A stretch of 64,000 bases of DNA, taken from the NCBI RefSeq assembly GCF_021390475.1, contig NZ_JAJUWS010000018.1:1-64000 (forward strand), written 5' to 3'. This DNA comes from Streptomyces sp. ST2-7A (GTDB lineage Bacteria > Actinomycetota > Actinomycetes > Streptomycetales > Streptomycetaceae). The notes below the pieces were generated by a model. The model made no database searches. It saw only the letters and a list, made by a program, of their open reading frames with translations, and was not told the origin of the DNA. Position 1 is the stretch's first letter, and every line of letters starts with the position of its first letter. Positions 51,239 to 59,998 of the stretch are shown here, piece after piece. Made by a program: the position numbers and the translations under genes.

Positions 51239-51940
51239 ATGAACGGCATCGCCTTCGTGGTGGGCATCATCGTCGCACTGGCAGGAGTGGCCGTGGCCGT
51301 GGTGGCCGTGGTCGTCACCCGCAGGCAACCCCGGTCATCGGCCGCCGGGCCCCGCCGGCCCGCCGACCCCTTCGCCCCGGAGGACGGCACCGGTGGTGAT
51401 CCGCGGACCATCGCCGCCGGCGACCTCGTGGAGTACCTGGGTGAGCGGCTGTTCGTGCGCGGCTCGCTGCGCCTGACGGAGGGTGGCTTCAGCTGGTCCG
51501 AGCACTTCCTCGACGCCATGGACGGCCCCGACGGCACCCGCCGCTGGCTGTCGGTGGAGGAGGACCCGGACCTCGAGGTCTACGTGTGGACCGAGTTGGA
51601 CGACGAGAACGACGAGAACGACGGGGGCCCCGGGAGCCTCACGCCGTCCGCCAAGACCCTCACCGTTCGGGGCGTCACCTACCACCGCACCGAGCACGGC
51701 ATGGCCGACTACCGCTCCGAGGGCACCACCGGTCTGCCCGCCTCCGGCCGCGTCGAGTACGCCGACTACGACGGCCCCGGCGGCCGGTCGCTGGCCTTCG
51801 AGCGCTTCCTCGGCGCGGACGGGCGCGGCACCTGGGAGGCGTCGTTGGGGGAGCGGGTGCCCAACGGCACCCTCACCATCTACCCGGGCGACGACTCCGC
51901 CCTCACCGACGGCGGTTCGGGCCCGGGGGCCCGGCCGTGA
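51239..51940 (+). CDS. DUF4178 domain-containing membrane-anchored protein
   Basis: 233 residues. An N-terminal membrane segment (GIAFVVGIIVALAGVAVAVV) is followed by a cytoplasmic DUF4178 beta domain: PRTIAAGDLVEYLGERLFVR, ending with LTIYPGDDSALTDGG. The function is unknown. It is the first gene of a tightly packed cluster; the next gene starts within its stop. ATG 51239 follows CCGGGGGAC. Confidence 0.83.
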   Translation: MNGIAFVVGIIVALAGVAVAVVAVVVTRRQPRSSAAGPRRPADPFAPEDGTGGDPRTIAAGDLVEYLGERLFVRGSLRLTEGGFSWSEHFLDAMDGPDGTRRWLSVEEDPDLEVYVWTELDDENDENDGGPGSLTPSAKTLTVRGVTYHRTEHGMADYRSEGTTGLPASGRVEYADYDGPGGRSLAFERFLGADGRGTWEASLGERVPNGTLTIYPGDDSALTDGGSGPGARP

Positions 51941-52464
51941 CCGCGATATCCCTCGCCGTCCCCTATCTCGACACCGCGGCCGAGCAGTTGGCGTTCTCCC
52001 TGACACCGGAACGCCGCCCGGCCCACGCCGTCGCCCGGGTGGACCTCGGTGGCGGGCTGAGTGCCGAACTGCGCCTGCTCGGCGCCTCCCACCAGGTCTT
52101 CGCCGGCCCCGTCACCGAGACCGTGGCCTGCCCGACCGGCGGCGAGCCGGAGGGCGACGTGGAGTCCCTGCCGCGCGCCACCCGGCGGCGCATCGCCGGC
52201 TGGGGGTACGACTTCGCCTCCCGGGTGGAGCGCTGTGACGCGGCGGGTTTCCGCCGTCGTGTCGCAGCGCTGCGGGCCCTGGGCGCGGAAGGGCGAGCCG
52301 ACACCCTGTACGCGGTCTTCCCCGGCTCGCCGGACGCGATCACCGCGCTCCTCGCCCGGCCGGCCGGCGGCGTCCCGGATCCCCGTCCCGGCTGGGACAC
52401 CTGGCACGTCTATCCGCAGCACCGGCAGATCGTCACCACCCGGACCCGGTTGGAGGCACCGTGA
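51937..52464 (+). CDS. DUF2617 family protein
   Basis: 175 residues, soluble. It begins AISLAVPYLDTAAEQLAFSL and contains LRLLGASHQVF and RPGWDTWHVYPQHRQIVTTR near the end, as in DUF2617. GTG 51937 overlaps the DUF4178 stop and its own stop overlaps the lipoprotein start. The function is unknown; the context ties it to a spermidine-synthase-like protein. Confidence 0.82.
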   Translation: MTAISLAVPYLDTAAEQLAFSLTPERRPAHAVARVDLGGGLSAELRLLGASHQVFAGPVTETVACPTGGEPEGDVESLPRATRRRIAGWGYDFASRVERCDAAGFRRRVAALRALGAEGRADTLYAVFPGSPDAITALLARPAGGVPDPRPGWDTWHVYPQHRQIVTTRTRLEAP

Positions 52465-52877
52465 GTCCCGTCAAGCGCCTGACCGTCCTGGTGGCGATGC
52501 TCCTGGTGGGCGGTCTGCTCGTCGGTTGCGGTTCCGCCTCCGGCACCGGCAACCCCGTGCCCTCCGCGTGGATCGGACAGACCTACCAGCGGATGGGCAA
52601 CGCCTACACCGCGACCGGCACGCCGGAGTCGGTGGCCTCGGCGATCGCCGGTCACACCGCGCCGCGCGCCCGCAGCAGCAACGGTGATCGCCGGTTCCTG
52701 CGCTACCGCGACCACATCGTGGCCGTTCAGCCGCGCGGCGCCGGTGGGAGCCGGATCGAGATCGAGACCTACGCCCGCGGCCACCAGCGCTGGGGCACCT
52801 ACATCGGCGGGGTCTGGCCCGCCCCGGGGCGGGCCGGTGACGGCTACCGGGGCGGTGGTCCCGGCTCCGGCAAGTAG
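52461..52877 (+). CDS. DUF4247 lipoprotein
   Basis: 138 residues. The signal peptide has lipobox LVGC (LLVGGLLVGCGSASG). The mature domain carries FLRYRDHIVAVQPRG and IEIETYARGHQRWG, typical of DUF4247, then a Gly-rich tail. It is surface-anchored. GTG 52461 overlaps the DUF2617 stop. The function is unknown. Confidence 0.85.
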   Translation: MSPVKRLTVLVAMLLVGGLLVGCGSASGTGNPVPSAWIGQTYQRMGNAYTATGTPESVASAIAGHTAPRARSSNGDRRFLRYRDHIVAVQPRGAGGSRIEIETYARGHQRWGTYIGGVWPAPGRAGDGYRGGGPGSGK

Positions 52878-53099
52878 CCGTCCGACCTGTCGGCGTCCGG
52901 TCGGCCGCGCGCCCCGGAACGCTCCCGCGCCCGCGTGTGAGACGACATGCGTCGGGGCCGGGGTACGCGCCCGGGCGCCCCGCGCGTCCGCTCACCGTCA
53001 CCCCGGCACCACCTGTCGAACACCCCTCCCGAATTCCCGGAACTCCCCGAATCCCCCCAACCACCCCGGACCCCGGACAACCCCCGAAAGAGGAACCCC

Positions 53100-53537
53100 G
53101 TGGCAGACATCCTCGAGTCCGCCGGCGTCGTCCTGGCCTACGGCGTGGCCGGCTTCGCCGTCATGGCGCTCGGCTACCTCGCCCTGGACCTGGTCACCCC
53201 GCGTCGCCTGACCCCGCTGATCTGGACCGAACGCAACGTCGGCGCCGCCATCGTCATGAGTGGTCAGATGATCGGTGTGGGCCTGGTGGTCGCCGCCGCC
53301 ATCAACGCCAGTGAGTTCCAGCGCGGTCTGGGCGCCGGCCTGATCAGCACCCTGATCTACGGCCTCGCGGGGGTGATCGTGATGACCCTGGTCTTCGCCC
53401 TGGTCGGTATCCTCACCCCGGGCCGGATGGGGGCGACCGTGCTGGAGGACCGTGACGGTCGCCCGCACCCCGCCGCCTGGGTCCAGGGCGCCATGTACAT
53501 CGCCACCGCGGTGATGCTCACCGCCGCCCTTTCCTGA
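53100..53537 (+). CDS. DUF350 membrane protein
   Basis: 145 residues with four spans in two similar halves. It begins VVLAYGVAGFAVMALGYLAL and has GLISTLIYGLAGVIVMTL in the middle, matching DUF350 (YjfL-like). GTG 53100 follows GAAAGAGG. In E. coli the homologue lies in a cluster (yjfIJKLMC) with related neighbours, some of unknown function. It precedes the spermidine-synthase-like gene by 92 bases. Confidence 0.85.
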   Translation: MADILESAGVVLAYGVAGFAVMALGYLALDLVTPRRLTPLIWTERNVGAAIVMSGQMIGVGLVVAAAINASEFQRGLGAGLISTLIYGLAGVIVMTLVFALVGILTPGRMGATVLEDRDGRPHPAAWVQGAMYIATAVMLTAALS

Positions 53538-53629
53538 CTTTCCCGCCCGGACCGGGCGGCGGGCCGGTACCGCACCGGTCGGTCCGCCGCCGGGCCCACC
53601 CCGCCCCACCACCCAGCGGAGCACGCGGC

Positions 53630-55324
53630 ATGAGCACCACCTCCGAGACCCCCGCCTCCGTCACCGCGCCCCCGGCCGGGGCGCCGGTGGACCCCGGACC
53701 CGCCGGCTCCGTCCCGCCGCCCCCGCCCGGCGACGCCGACGGCCCGACCGCCGGTGACGGGAGCGGCGCCGGGGGCGTGCCGCGCGCCCGGGGCGCCCGG
53801 TTCCTGCTGCTGCTCTCGGTCTTCGTCTGCGCCGCCTGCGGCCTGGTCTACGAGCTGGCCCTGGTGGCCCTGGGCGGCTACCTGATCGGCAACACCGTCC
53901 TGCAGACCTCCATCGTGCTGTCGGTGATGGTCTTCGCCATGGGCGTCGGCTCGTTGGCCGCCAAACCCCTGCAGCGCCACGCCATCGAGGCGTTCGCGAT
54001 CGTGGAGGGGATACTGGCCCTGGTCGGCGGCCTGTCGGTGCTCCTGCTGTACGCGGCCTTCGCCTGGCTGAACATCTACACCGTCGCCGTGGTCGTCATC
54101 GCCTTCGTCGTCGGCGCCCTCATCGGCGCGGAGATCCCGCTGCTGATGACCATGTTGCAGTGGATCCGACGGCAGGACGCCGGTCGGGCGGTCGCCGACA
54201 TGTTCGCCGTCGACTACATCGGCGCCCTGATCGGCGGTCTCAGCTTCCCGCTGTTGCTCCTGCCGCTCTTCGGGCAGATCAAGGGTGCCCTGGTGGTCGG
54301 CGGCGTCAACGCCGTGGCCGGCATCGCCGTGGTGCTGTGGATCTTCCGGGCCCGCGTCCGGCCCCTGGTCCGGGCCGGTCTGATCGCCGGAATGGCGGGC
54401 GTGCTGGTGGTGCTCGCCGGCGCCTTCGCCCTCGCCGACCGCTTCGAGGTCACCGCCCGCCAGCAGTTGTACCGCGACCCCATCGCGTACGCCGAGCGCA
54501 CCGACTACCAGGAGATCGTCGTCACCCGCGCCCCCGGTCTGCTGGGTGTGGAGGATTTGCGGCTCTTCCTCAACGGCGACCTCCAGTTCTCCTCCGTGGA
54601 CGAGTACCGCTACCACGAGGCCCTCGTCCACCCGGCGCTCGCCGGCGAACGCTCCTCGGTTCTGATCATCGGCGGCGGGGACGCCCTGGCCCTGCGCGAG
54701 GTGCTGCGCTACCCGGACGTGGAGTCGGTGACCCTGGTGGACCTCGACCCCGCCATGACCGACCTGGCCCGCGGCTGGGACCCCTTGGTCGAACTCAACG
54801 ACAACGCCCTGGCCGACGACCGGGTCACGGTCGTCAACGACGACGCCTTCGGTTGGCTGCGCGAGGCCCGGGGCCCCTACGACGTGGTGATCACCGACCT
54901 GCCCGACCCGCAGGACATCGCCACGGCCAAGCTCTACTCGGTGGAGTTCTACACCCTCATCGGCCGTGTCCTGGACCCCGACGGGTACCTGGTCGTCCAG
55001 TCCGGCTCCCCGTACTTCGCGCCGCGCACCTTCTGGTCCATCGAGGCGGGCGTGCGGGAGGCCGGCTTCGGCACCACGCCCTACCAGGTGGACGTGCCCA
55101 GCTTCGGCAACTGGGGGTACGTACTGGCCGCGCCCGGCGGCCGGATCCCCCGGCCGGAACTGGCGCCCCCGGCCGAGCGACCCGACCTGCGTTTCCTGGA
55201 CGAGGCGGTGGTGGAGGCGGCCACCGTCTTCCCCCTCGACCGCCGCGATCCCGGCGTGCGCCCCAGCACCCTGATGCACCCGGTGGTCCTGGAGTACCGC
55301 AACCGCGAGTGGCAACAGAACTGA
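53630..55324 (+). CDS. membrane-bound spermidine synthase-like protein
   Basis: 564 residues. A Pro/Gly/Ala-rich N-terminus (1-50), then about seven membrane spans (about 55-275), then an aminopropyltransferase-like domain. That domain has the methyltransferase glycine loop VLIIGGGDALALREVLRYPD, VTLVDLDPAMTDLAR, the DDAFGWL motif and DVVITDLPDPQD. The E-V-L-R-Y-P signature matches polyamine aminopropyltransferases. Membrane fusion forms are common in this DUF cluster; the true acceptor may not be putrescine. It is the last gene of the cluster and converges on the hydrolase gene. Confidence 0.88.
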   Translation: MSTTSETPASVTAPPAGAPVDPGPAGSVPPPPPGDADGPTAGDGSGAGGVPRARGARFLLLLSVFVCAACGLVYELALVALGGYLIGNTVLQTSIVLSVMVFAMGVGSLAAKPLQRHAIEAFAIVEGILALVGGLSVLLLYAAFAWLNIYTVAVVVIAFVVGALIGAEIPLLMTMLQWIRRQDAGRAVADMFAVDYIGALIGGLSFPLLLLPLFGQIKGALVVGGVNAVAGIAVVLWIFRARVRPLVRAGLIAGMAGVLVVLAGAFALADRFEVTARQQLYRDPIAYAERTDYQEIVVTRAPGLLGVEDLRLFLNGDLQFSSVDEYRYHEALVHPALAGERSSVLIIGGGDALALREVLRYPDVESVTLVDLDPAMTDLARGWDPLVELNDNALADDRVTVVNDDAFGWLREARGPYDVVITDLPDPQDIATAKLYSVEFYTLIGRVLDPDGYLVVQSGSPYFAPRTFWSIEAGVREAGFGTTPYQVDVPSFGNWGYVLAAPGGRIPRPELAPPAERPDLRFLDEAVVEAATVFPLDRRDPGVRPSTLMHPVVLEYRNREWQQN

Positions 55325-55329
55325 CCGGA

Positions 55330-55358
55330 CCGTCCCGATCGCGGCCCGGACGGGACGG
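55330..55358. terminator. convergent-gene hairpin
   Basis: An 8-bp stem CCGTCCCG (55330-55337) with CGGGACGG (55351-55358), between the converging spermidine-synthase-like and hydrolase genes. It is modest in strength. Confidence 0.45.
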
Positions 55359-55365
55359 GACGGGG

Positions 55366-56271
55366 TCAGCGTGCCAGGAGGTCCCCGCAGAACCGGCGGA
55401 TGGCACGGCTGACCACGGTGGGCTTCTCCCAGGGCATGAAATGCCCGGCCCCGGGGACCCAGAAGGGCCCGACGACTTCCGGAAAGGCGATCTCGCACTT
55501 CTCGGCGACGTGGTCGCCCAGTGTCACCTGATCCGGGCCGATGAGGACGAGAACGGGCTGTCGCACCGGTCGGTCGGTGAGTTCGGGGGCGGACACCGGA
55601 CGTGTGCCCATGACCACCTCGTAGTCGGCGAACGAGGCGCGCAACCGATCGGCGTCGGCGTAGGGCTCGGTGAGCAGCGCGAGGTCGGCCTCGTCGAAGG
55701 CGTCGGGCGGGCACCACATCCGATGACCGAAGAACTCCGCGATGTAGCGCCGCCGTCGTTCCGGGGTGTCCAACTCGGCGATCAGCTCGTCGGCGTGCAG
55801 CCCCTGGCGGCGCTGGTAGTCGTAGACCGCCGGTTTCGGGCGGCCGGCGGGGATGCCCGCCGCGGCGAACGCCTCCGGCAGATCGGGCATCGAGTCGTCC
55901 AGGACGATCAGGCGGTCCACCCGATCCGGGTGCCGGTTGGCCATGTCGATGGCCACCATCGCGCCCAGGTCGTGGCCGGCGACCACCGCGCGTTCCCAGC
56001 CGAACGCGTCCAACAGGCCGATCAGGTCGGTGTTGAAGGCGGCGAAGTCGTAGAACCCGTCCGGGGCGAAATCGGAGTCGCCGTAGCCGCGCAGGTCCGG
56101 GGCGGCGACATCGAAGCCGGCCTCGATCAGCGGCTCGAGGGTGCGGGACCAGATCAGGCTCGTGCAGGGGAAGCCGTGCAGGAGAAGCAGGGGGACGCCG
56201 CCGCCGGGACCGCGTCGAACCGCCAATCGGTGGCCCTCGCCGACCGTGACGAGAGTGGGAGAGATGGTCAT
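55366..56271 (-). CDS. alpha/beta hydrolase, epoxide-hydrolase/haloalkane-dehalogenase type
   Basis: 301 residues. HGFPCTSLIWSRTLEPLIEA gives the oxyanion loop. The nucleophile elbow is VVAGHDLGAMVA, with Asp in the nucleophile position. The acid/His region is PGAGHFMPWEKP. An Asp nucleophile points to epoxide hydrolases or dehalogenases rather than esterases. ATG 56271 is where the domain begins; no clear ribosome-binding site is seen. The long open frame upstream is not coding. Confidence 0.83.
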   Translation of the reverse strand: MTISPTLVTVGEGHRLAVRRGPGGGVPLLLLHGFPCTSLIWSRTLEPLIEAGFDVAAPDLRGYGDSDFAPDGFYDFAAFNTDLIGLLDAFGWERAVVAGHDLGAMVAIDMANRHPDRVDRLIVLDDSMPDLPEAFAAAGIPAGRPKPAVYDYQRRQGLHADELIAELDTPERRRRYIAEFFGHRMWCPPDAFDEADLALLTEPYADADRLRASFADYEVVMGTRPVSAPELTDRPVRQPVLVLIGPDQVTLGDHVAEKCEIAFPEVVGPFWVPGAGHFMPWEKPTVVSRAIRRFCGDLLAR

Positions 56272-56570
56272 CCCGCATGGTCGCACGGGTGGTTGGGGGT
56301 GAGCGCCCTGGGAGAACCGCCGGCCCGCCTCCGGCCTGTCGTGACGGGCTGTCACCTCGTCGACGCGGATGCGTGGGACGAGCGGGTGGCGTGGGACCAC
56401 GACGAGGTGTTCGCCCCGGACCTCGCGCCGGCGGGTCTCGACCCGACGGTCGAGTCCCTCGCGCGGGGAGCGGAGGGCGGGGGCACCGGAGTTCGCGATC
56501 GGCACCGGCCGGCCGGCGCTCCTCTCCGTACCGGAGCACCTCCTCGCCGACCACCGGGCGGGCGGGCGCG

Positions 56571-56974
56571 TCACTCCGAGGGGTCGCCCCGGCGTTCGGC
56601 GAGGAGGTGAACGACGCCCGCGGGATTCCCGATCCGGTGGGCCGGGGTCCCGGGGTCCTCGAACGGTTCCACCTGGTCGCGGGTGGCCGTGCCGGCCCGG
56701 GCCGGATGGGCGGTGGCCGCCGACAGGTCGTCCGTGCGCAACTCCAACCACACCTCCGCCCGGTCACGGGAATCATCCCCCCCGGTCCGACCACAACGTG
56801 ACCGGACCGAACTCCACCGAGCGCGTCCGGGCGACCGAGGGCGAGTCGATCGAGGAGTGCTCGACGGCCGGCAGGCCGAGGGTGTCCCGGTGGGACGCCA
56901 CGGTGGCGTCGTAACGCTCCCCGCGGATCTTCATCGCGAGGGGTTGACCCCGCCCTCGAACGTCGGAGTGTCCA
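56571..56974 (-). pseudogene. decayed VOC-family (glyoxalase) gene
   Basis: Pieces of one VOC protein are read in three frames. MDTPTFEGGVN starts at about 56974. AMKIRGERYDATVASHRDTL follows, ending VEFGPVTLWSDRGG. The third piece is WLELRTDDLSAATAHPARAG and GNPAGVVHLLAERRGD to 56571. The second break is at a run of seven C (plus strand 56777-56783); with one base fewer the frames join as RGDDSRDRAEVWLEL. The first break is at a CCCC run near 56944. Two indels suggest a true pseudogene. The rest of 56272-57038 has no gene I can support. Confidence 0.65.
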
Positions 56975-57038
56975 TGGTCGGAAGGGTAGGCCCCGCCACC
57001 GACATCCCCGGGGGCCACCGGTCGGCGCGGACCGTGTC

Positions 57039-57851
57039 TCAGTCCTTGTGCATCTTGCGGAAGTGGTGCAGGGAGGCCTGCGCCCAGGCGATGCGCGGGT
57101 CCACCAGTTTCGGGTTCCAGCGGTAGCCACAGCGCAGGTAGCGGAAGTCCAGGGCGTTGCCCACCAGCGGCGGGGCCCAGCGCGAACGCCAGGTGGTGCG
57201 CTTGGGCGCGCCCCACACCAGCATCTCGCTCACCCCTCCCATGGTCACCGCCGCCACCAGCAGCGAACCGGCGAAGAACAGCAGCCAGACCGGGAAGGTC
57301 AGCGCGAAGCCGACCCATCCGATCCAGGTGCCCCGGTGCCCGGTCAGCGCCGGCCGGCCGTCGGGGAAGACGATCCGCCAGTACGCCCGGCGGCCGATCC
57401 GTGAGGGGCGCCGCACGATCCGGCACAGTTCCCCGCCCCCGCCGTCCTCCACCCGGAAGCGCAGGGGTTCGGGCACCCCCGGTTCCTCCGGCAGCACCGA
57501 GCACAGCCGCTCGCCGTCCGGGCCGTCCAACAGCAGGACCGGGTGCGGCATCCCCGCCCGACGGGCGGTGCGTTCCTCCACCTCGGCGACGGTCACCCCG
57601 CCGCCGTGCGCGCCGGCGTCCGCCGTGTCGCCCTCCCCGGTCCGCAGCCCGACCTGCGCGGCGCGGCGTGGGGAGCCGGCGAAGGAGCCGAAAGGGGTCC
57701 CCGGATCGTCCGGGGACACCAGGCGCACCCGGGCGGGTGGTCGGTCATCGGAACCCCGGTCGTCGGGCAGGATCAGGAACTGCTCCCCGTCCGCCCACTC
57801 CCCGGTCCTCATGCCGGTGGTGCCGGTGATGTCCACGGTGAAGCCGGGCAC
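57039..57851 (-). CDS. hypothetical membrane-associated protein
   Basis: 270 residues. An N-terminal beta-rich half with a Gly/Asp-rich loop precedes RIGRRAYWRIVFPDGRPALT. Two adjacent membrane segments follow (GWVGFALTFPVWLLFFAGSL and LVAAVTMGG), and a basic C-terminus that ends HHFRKMHKD. No family is recognised with certainty; the C-terminal half faintly resembles scramblase/LURP-like beta barrels. GTG 57851 has AAAGGAG 5 bases upstream. It is divergent from the PfkB kinase gene. Confidence 0.72.
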   Translation of the reverse strand: MPGFTVDITGTTGMRTGEWADGEQFLILPDDRGSDDRPPARVRLVSPDDPGTPFGSFAGSPRRAAQVGLRTGEGDTADAGAHGGGVTVAEVEERTARRAGMPHPVLLLDGPDGERLCSVLPEEPGVPEPLRFRVEDGGGGELCRIVRRPSRIGRRAYWRIVFPDGRPALTGHRGTWIGWVGFALTFPVWLLFFAGSLLVAAVTMGGVSEMLVWGAPKRTTWRSRWAPPLVGNALDFRYLRCGYRWNPKLVDPRIAWAQASLHHFRKMHKD

Positions 57852-58131
57852 GGGGCTCCTTTCCTCGTCCGGACCCCACGGGCCCCTGTCGACGGTCGAT
57901 GGTGGTCGGATCGCGGGGGCACCGGGCCGACGGACCGACACCCCCGCACGATTCTCCCGGAGTCGGCGGATTTTCCAAGGGGGCCCCGACCCCGTTCCGG
58001 GCCGCGCCCGCGCGGGTCGGGGGAGCGGGGGCCGGCATGATCTTGCCGCGGCTCCCCGCGCGGGAGACGATGTGCCACGTCGGGCGCCGGTGCGAGCCGT
58101 CGGCGCCCCGGTACCGGAGAGGAGCCGTATC

Positions 58132-59061
58132 GTGCGCCGTGTCGCCCGCGTCACCGTGGTGGGGGAGTCCCTGGTCGATCTGTTGTGGCGCAAGGGAGAG
58201 GAGCAGCCGAGGGCGGTGGCGGGCGGCAGCCCGGCCAACGTCGCGGTCGGCCTGCGCCGCTTGGGGCGCGAGGTCACCCTCGTCACCACCCGGGGAGACG
58301 ACCCGCCCGGCGAGTTGGTGCGCGCCCGGGTGGAGGAGGCGGGTCTGGACGTGCGATGGATGCCGTCCTCGGGCAGTACCACCGTGGCCCTCGCCCATCT
58401 GGACGACGCCGGCGCCGCGCGCTACGACTTCCTCGCCTCCTGGGCGCCGGACGAGCTCACCGTGCCCGCCGACACGGCCGTGGTGCACACCGGTTCCCTG
58501 GCGACGGTGCTCGAACCGGGCGCCCGACGGGTGCTGGAACTGTGCGCCCGGCAGCGCGAGGCCGGGGTGAGCGTGGCGGCCGACCTCAACGTGCGGCCGG
58601 CCGCCCAGCCGGACCGTGAGCGGTACCGGGCCGCCGCCCGACGCCTGGCGTCGGCCACCGACGTGCTCAAGGCGAGCGATGAGGACCTGGGGTGGCTGTA
58701 CCCGGGGCAGTCCCCGGAACGGTCGGCCCGCCGACTGCTGGCCGAGGGACCGCGCCTGGTGGTCGTCACGCTCGGCGCGGCCGGCGCGCTGGGTGTCGCA
58801 CCGTCGGGGACGGTGCGGGTGACGGCGCCGCCGACCGAGGTCGTGGACACCGTCGGCGCCGGGGACGCCTTCCAGGCGGCGTTGCTGGACGCCGTGGCCC
58901 GGCGCGGCGGCCCGCCGTCGGGGACGGCGGAACTGACGGCGGTGCTGGAACGCTGCGCCCGCGCCGGCGCGCTGACCTGTACCCGCGCCGGTTCCCAGCC
59001 GCCGACCCTCGAGGAGTTGGACGGGCCGGCGGCCGAGGGGACGGGCGCGGACGCCGGTTGA
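58132..59061 (+). CDS. PfkB-family carbohydrate kinase
   Basis: 309 residues. The N-terminal PfkB signature is VAGGSPANVAVGLRRLG. The C-terminal anion hole and catalytic base are in VVDTVGAGDAFQAALL. This is the ribokinase/fructokinase fold, phosphorylating a sugar with ATP; residues VVGESLVDLLWR at the start fit fructokinase-like members. GTG 58132 has GGAGAGGAG about 8 bases upstream. It is monocistronic and converges on dodecin. Confidence 0.88.
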   Translation: MRRVARVTVVGESLVDLLWRKGEEQPRAVAGGSPANVAVGLRRLGREVTLVTTRGDDPPGELVRARVEEAGLDVRWMPSSGSTTVALAHLDDAGAARYDFLASWAPDELTVPADTAVVHTGSLATVLEPGARRVLELCARQREAGVSVAADLNVRPAAQPDRERYRAAARRLASATDVLKASDEDLGWLYPGQSPERSARRLLAEGPRLVVVTLGAAGALGVAPSGTVRVTAPPTEVVDTVGAGDAFQAALLDAVARRGGPPSGTAELTAVLERCARAGALTCTRAGSQPPTLEELDGPAAEGTGADAG

Positions 59062-59531
59062 GACGCCGGGCCGCCTCCGGGCGGGCGGACACGCGCCGGG
59101 GCGCTCCCCGTCACGCCGGGGCGAACCGTGCCGGACCACACCGGCCTGCCGGGACGCCTCGTTCGCCGTCGAGTGGGGACGGGCCGCGGAGACCATGGGA
59201 CTCGGCCGTGGGCGTGACGAGCGCCGCTCCGGGAGCCGTCCGCGGGGGTACCGGCACGGAGCCGGCCGTGGCGGTCACCCGGCCGGCTCCGAGCCGATCG
59301 TGGCCGTCCCGGCCGGGTCCGGCTCGAACCGACCGGGATCGGTCGCCCCAGTGCCGCCCGTGGCGCGGTACCGGGCCCGATCCGACCGGACTCGACTCGA
59401 TTGGGGCCGCCCCGGCTCGAGCCGGGTCCGACCGGGATCGGGGCGGCCCCGGTCAACCGGCGGTCACCCGTGGCGCCGGCCCGATGGGACGCGACCCGGC
59501 CGGCGCCGGCCCGATCCGGTCCGGTCGGGTG
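59062..59531. other. convergent intergenic region with nested palindromes
   Basis: 470 bases. GACCGGGATCGG occurs at 59331-59342 and 59430-59441. Arms 59403-59414 and 59439-59450 are exact 12-bp complements, and inside them CCCGGCTCGAGCCGGG (59411-59426) is itself a palindrome. Probably a bidirectional terminator zone; no gene is seen. Confidence 0.55.
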
Positions 59532-59759
59532 TCAGCCGGTGCCCTCCTCCCCGTCCTCCAGCCGGAACCCCACCTTCAGCCCCACCTGGAAGTGGGCCGG
59601 CCGTCCGTCCTCGATGTGCCCGCGGATCTGCGTCACCTCGAACCAGTCCAGGTTCCGCAGGGTGCGCGCGGCCCGGTCGATGCCGTTGCGAATGGCAGCG
59701 TCCAACCCCTCGGGCGAGGTGCCGACGATCTCGGTGACCCTGTAGGTGTGTTCGGACAC
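59532..59759 (-). CDS. dodecin family flavin-binding protein
   Basis: 75 residues. [20 protein letters not shown], then [16 protein letters not shown] (flavin-stacking Trp) and [14 protein letters not shown] (conserved Gln). This matches dodecin, a dodecameric store for FMN/riboflavin or CoA. I chose GTG 59759, with AGGAGG 5 bases upstream. It is monocistronic. Confidence 0.92.
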   Translation of the reverse strand: MSEHTYRVTEIVGTSPEGLDAAIRNGIDRAARTLRNLDWFEVTQIRGHIEDGRPAHFQVGLKVGFRLEDGEEGTG

Positions 59760-59877
59760 GCTTCCTCCTGGTGCGGCGCCGGCGCCGCGCATCGGATGCG
59801 GATTCCCCGGTCGCGCGACCGGGACGGTCCCCTCCACCGTGCCCCGGGCGGGCCGGTCCCGCGAGTGCTAGGCTCGA

Positions 59878-59975
59878 TACGGGCCGTGACCGGCGTGTGC
59901 GGACGGAACGAATCATCGGGAAGCGACCCCCGCCCCCGGGCGGTCACACCGTGCCGCGTGCCCGGGCCGCTCCGA
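59878..59975 (+). promoter_or_regulatory. probable ZTP (pfl) riboswitch upstream of glyA
   Basis: In order: GGGCCGTGACCGGCG (59881-59895), ATCATCGGGAAGCGA (59912-59926) and CCGTGCCGCGTGCCCGGGCC (59949-59968). These follow the pfl/ZTP motif blocks (CGUGACUGGCG, GGGAAGC, CCGC-CCUGGGC) in sequence and spacing. ZTP riboswitches sense the purine/folate alarmone ZMP/ZTP and commonly precede one-carbon genes, including glyA. A TAGGCT -10-like box lies at 59869-59874. Confidence 0.75.
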
Positions 59976-59998
59976 CGACACCTTCGGAAGGCCCCCGC

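Noticed and set aside
53357..57130. Minus-strand open frame of 1257 codons
   Set aside because: It crosses four genes on both strands. The composition is Gly/Gln/Arg-rich without domains; it is an effect of high GC.
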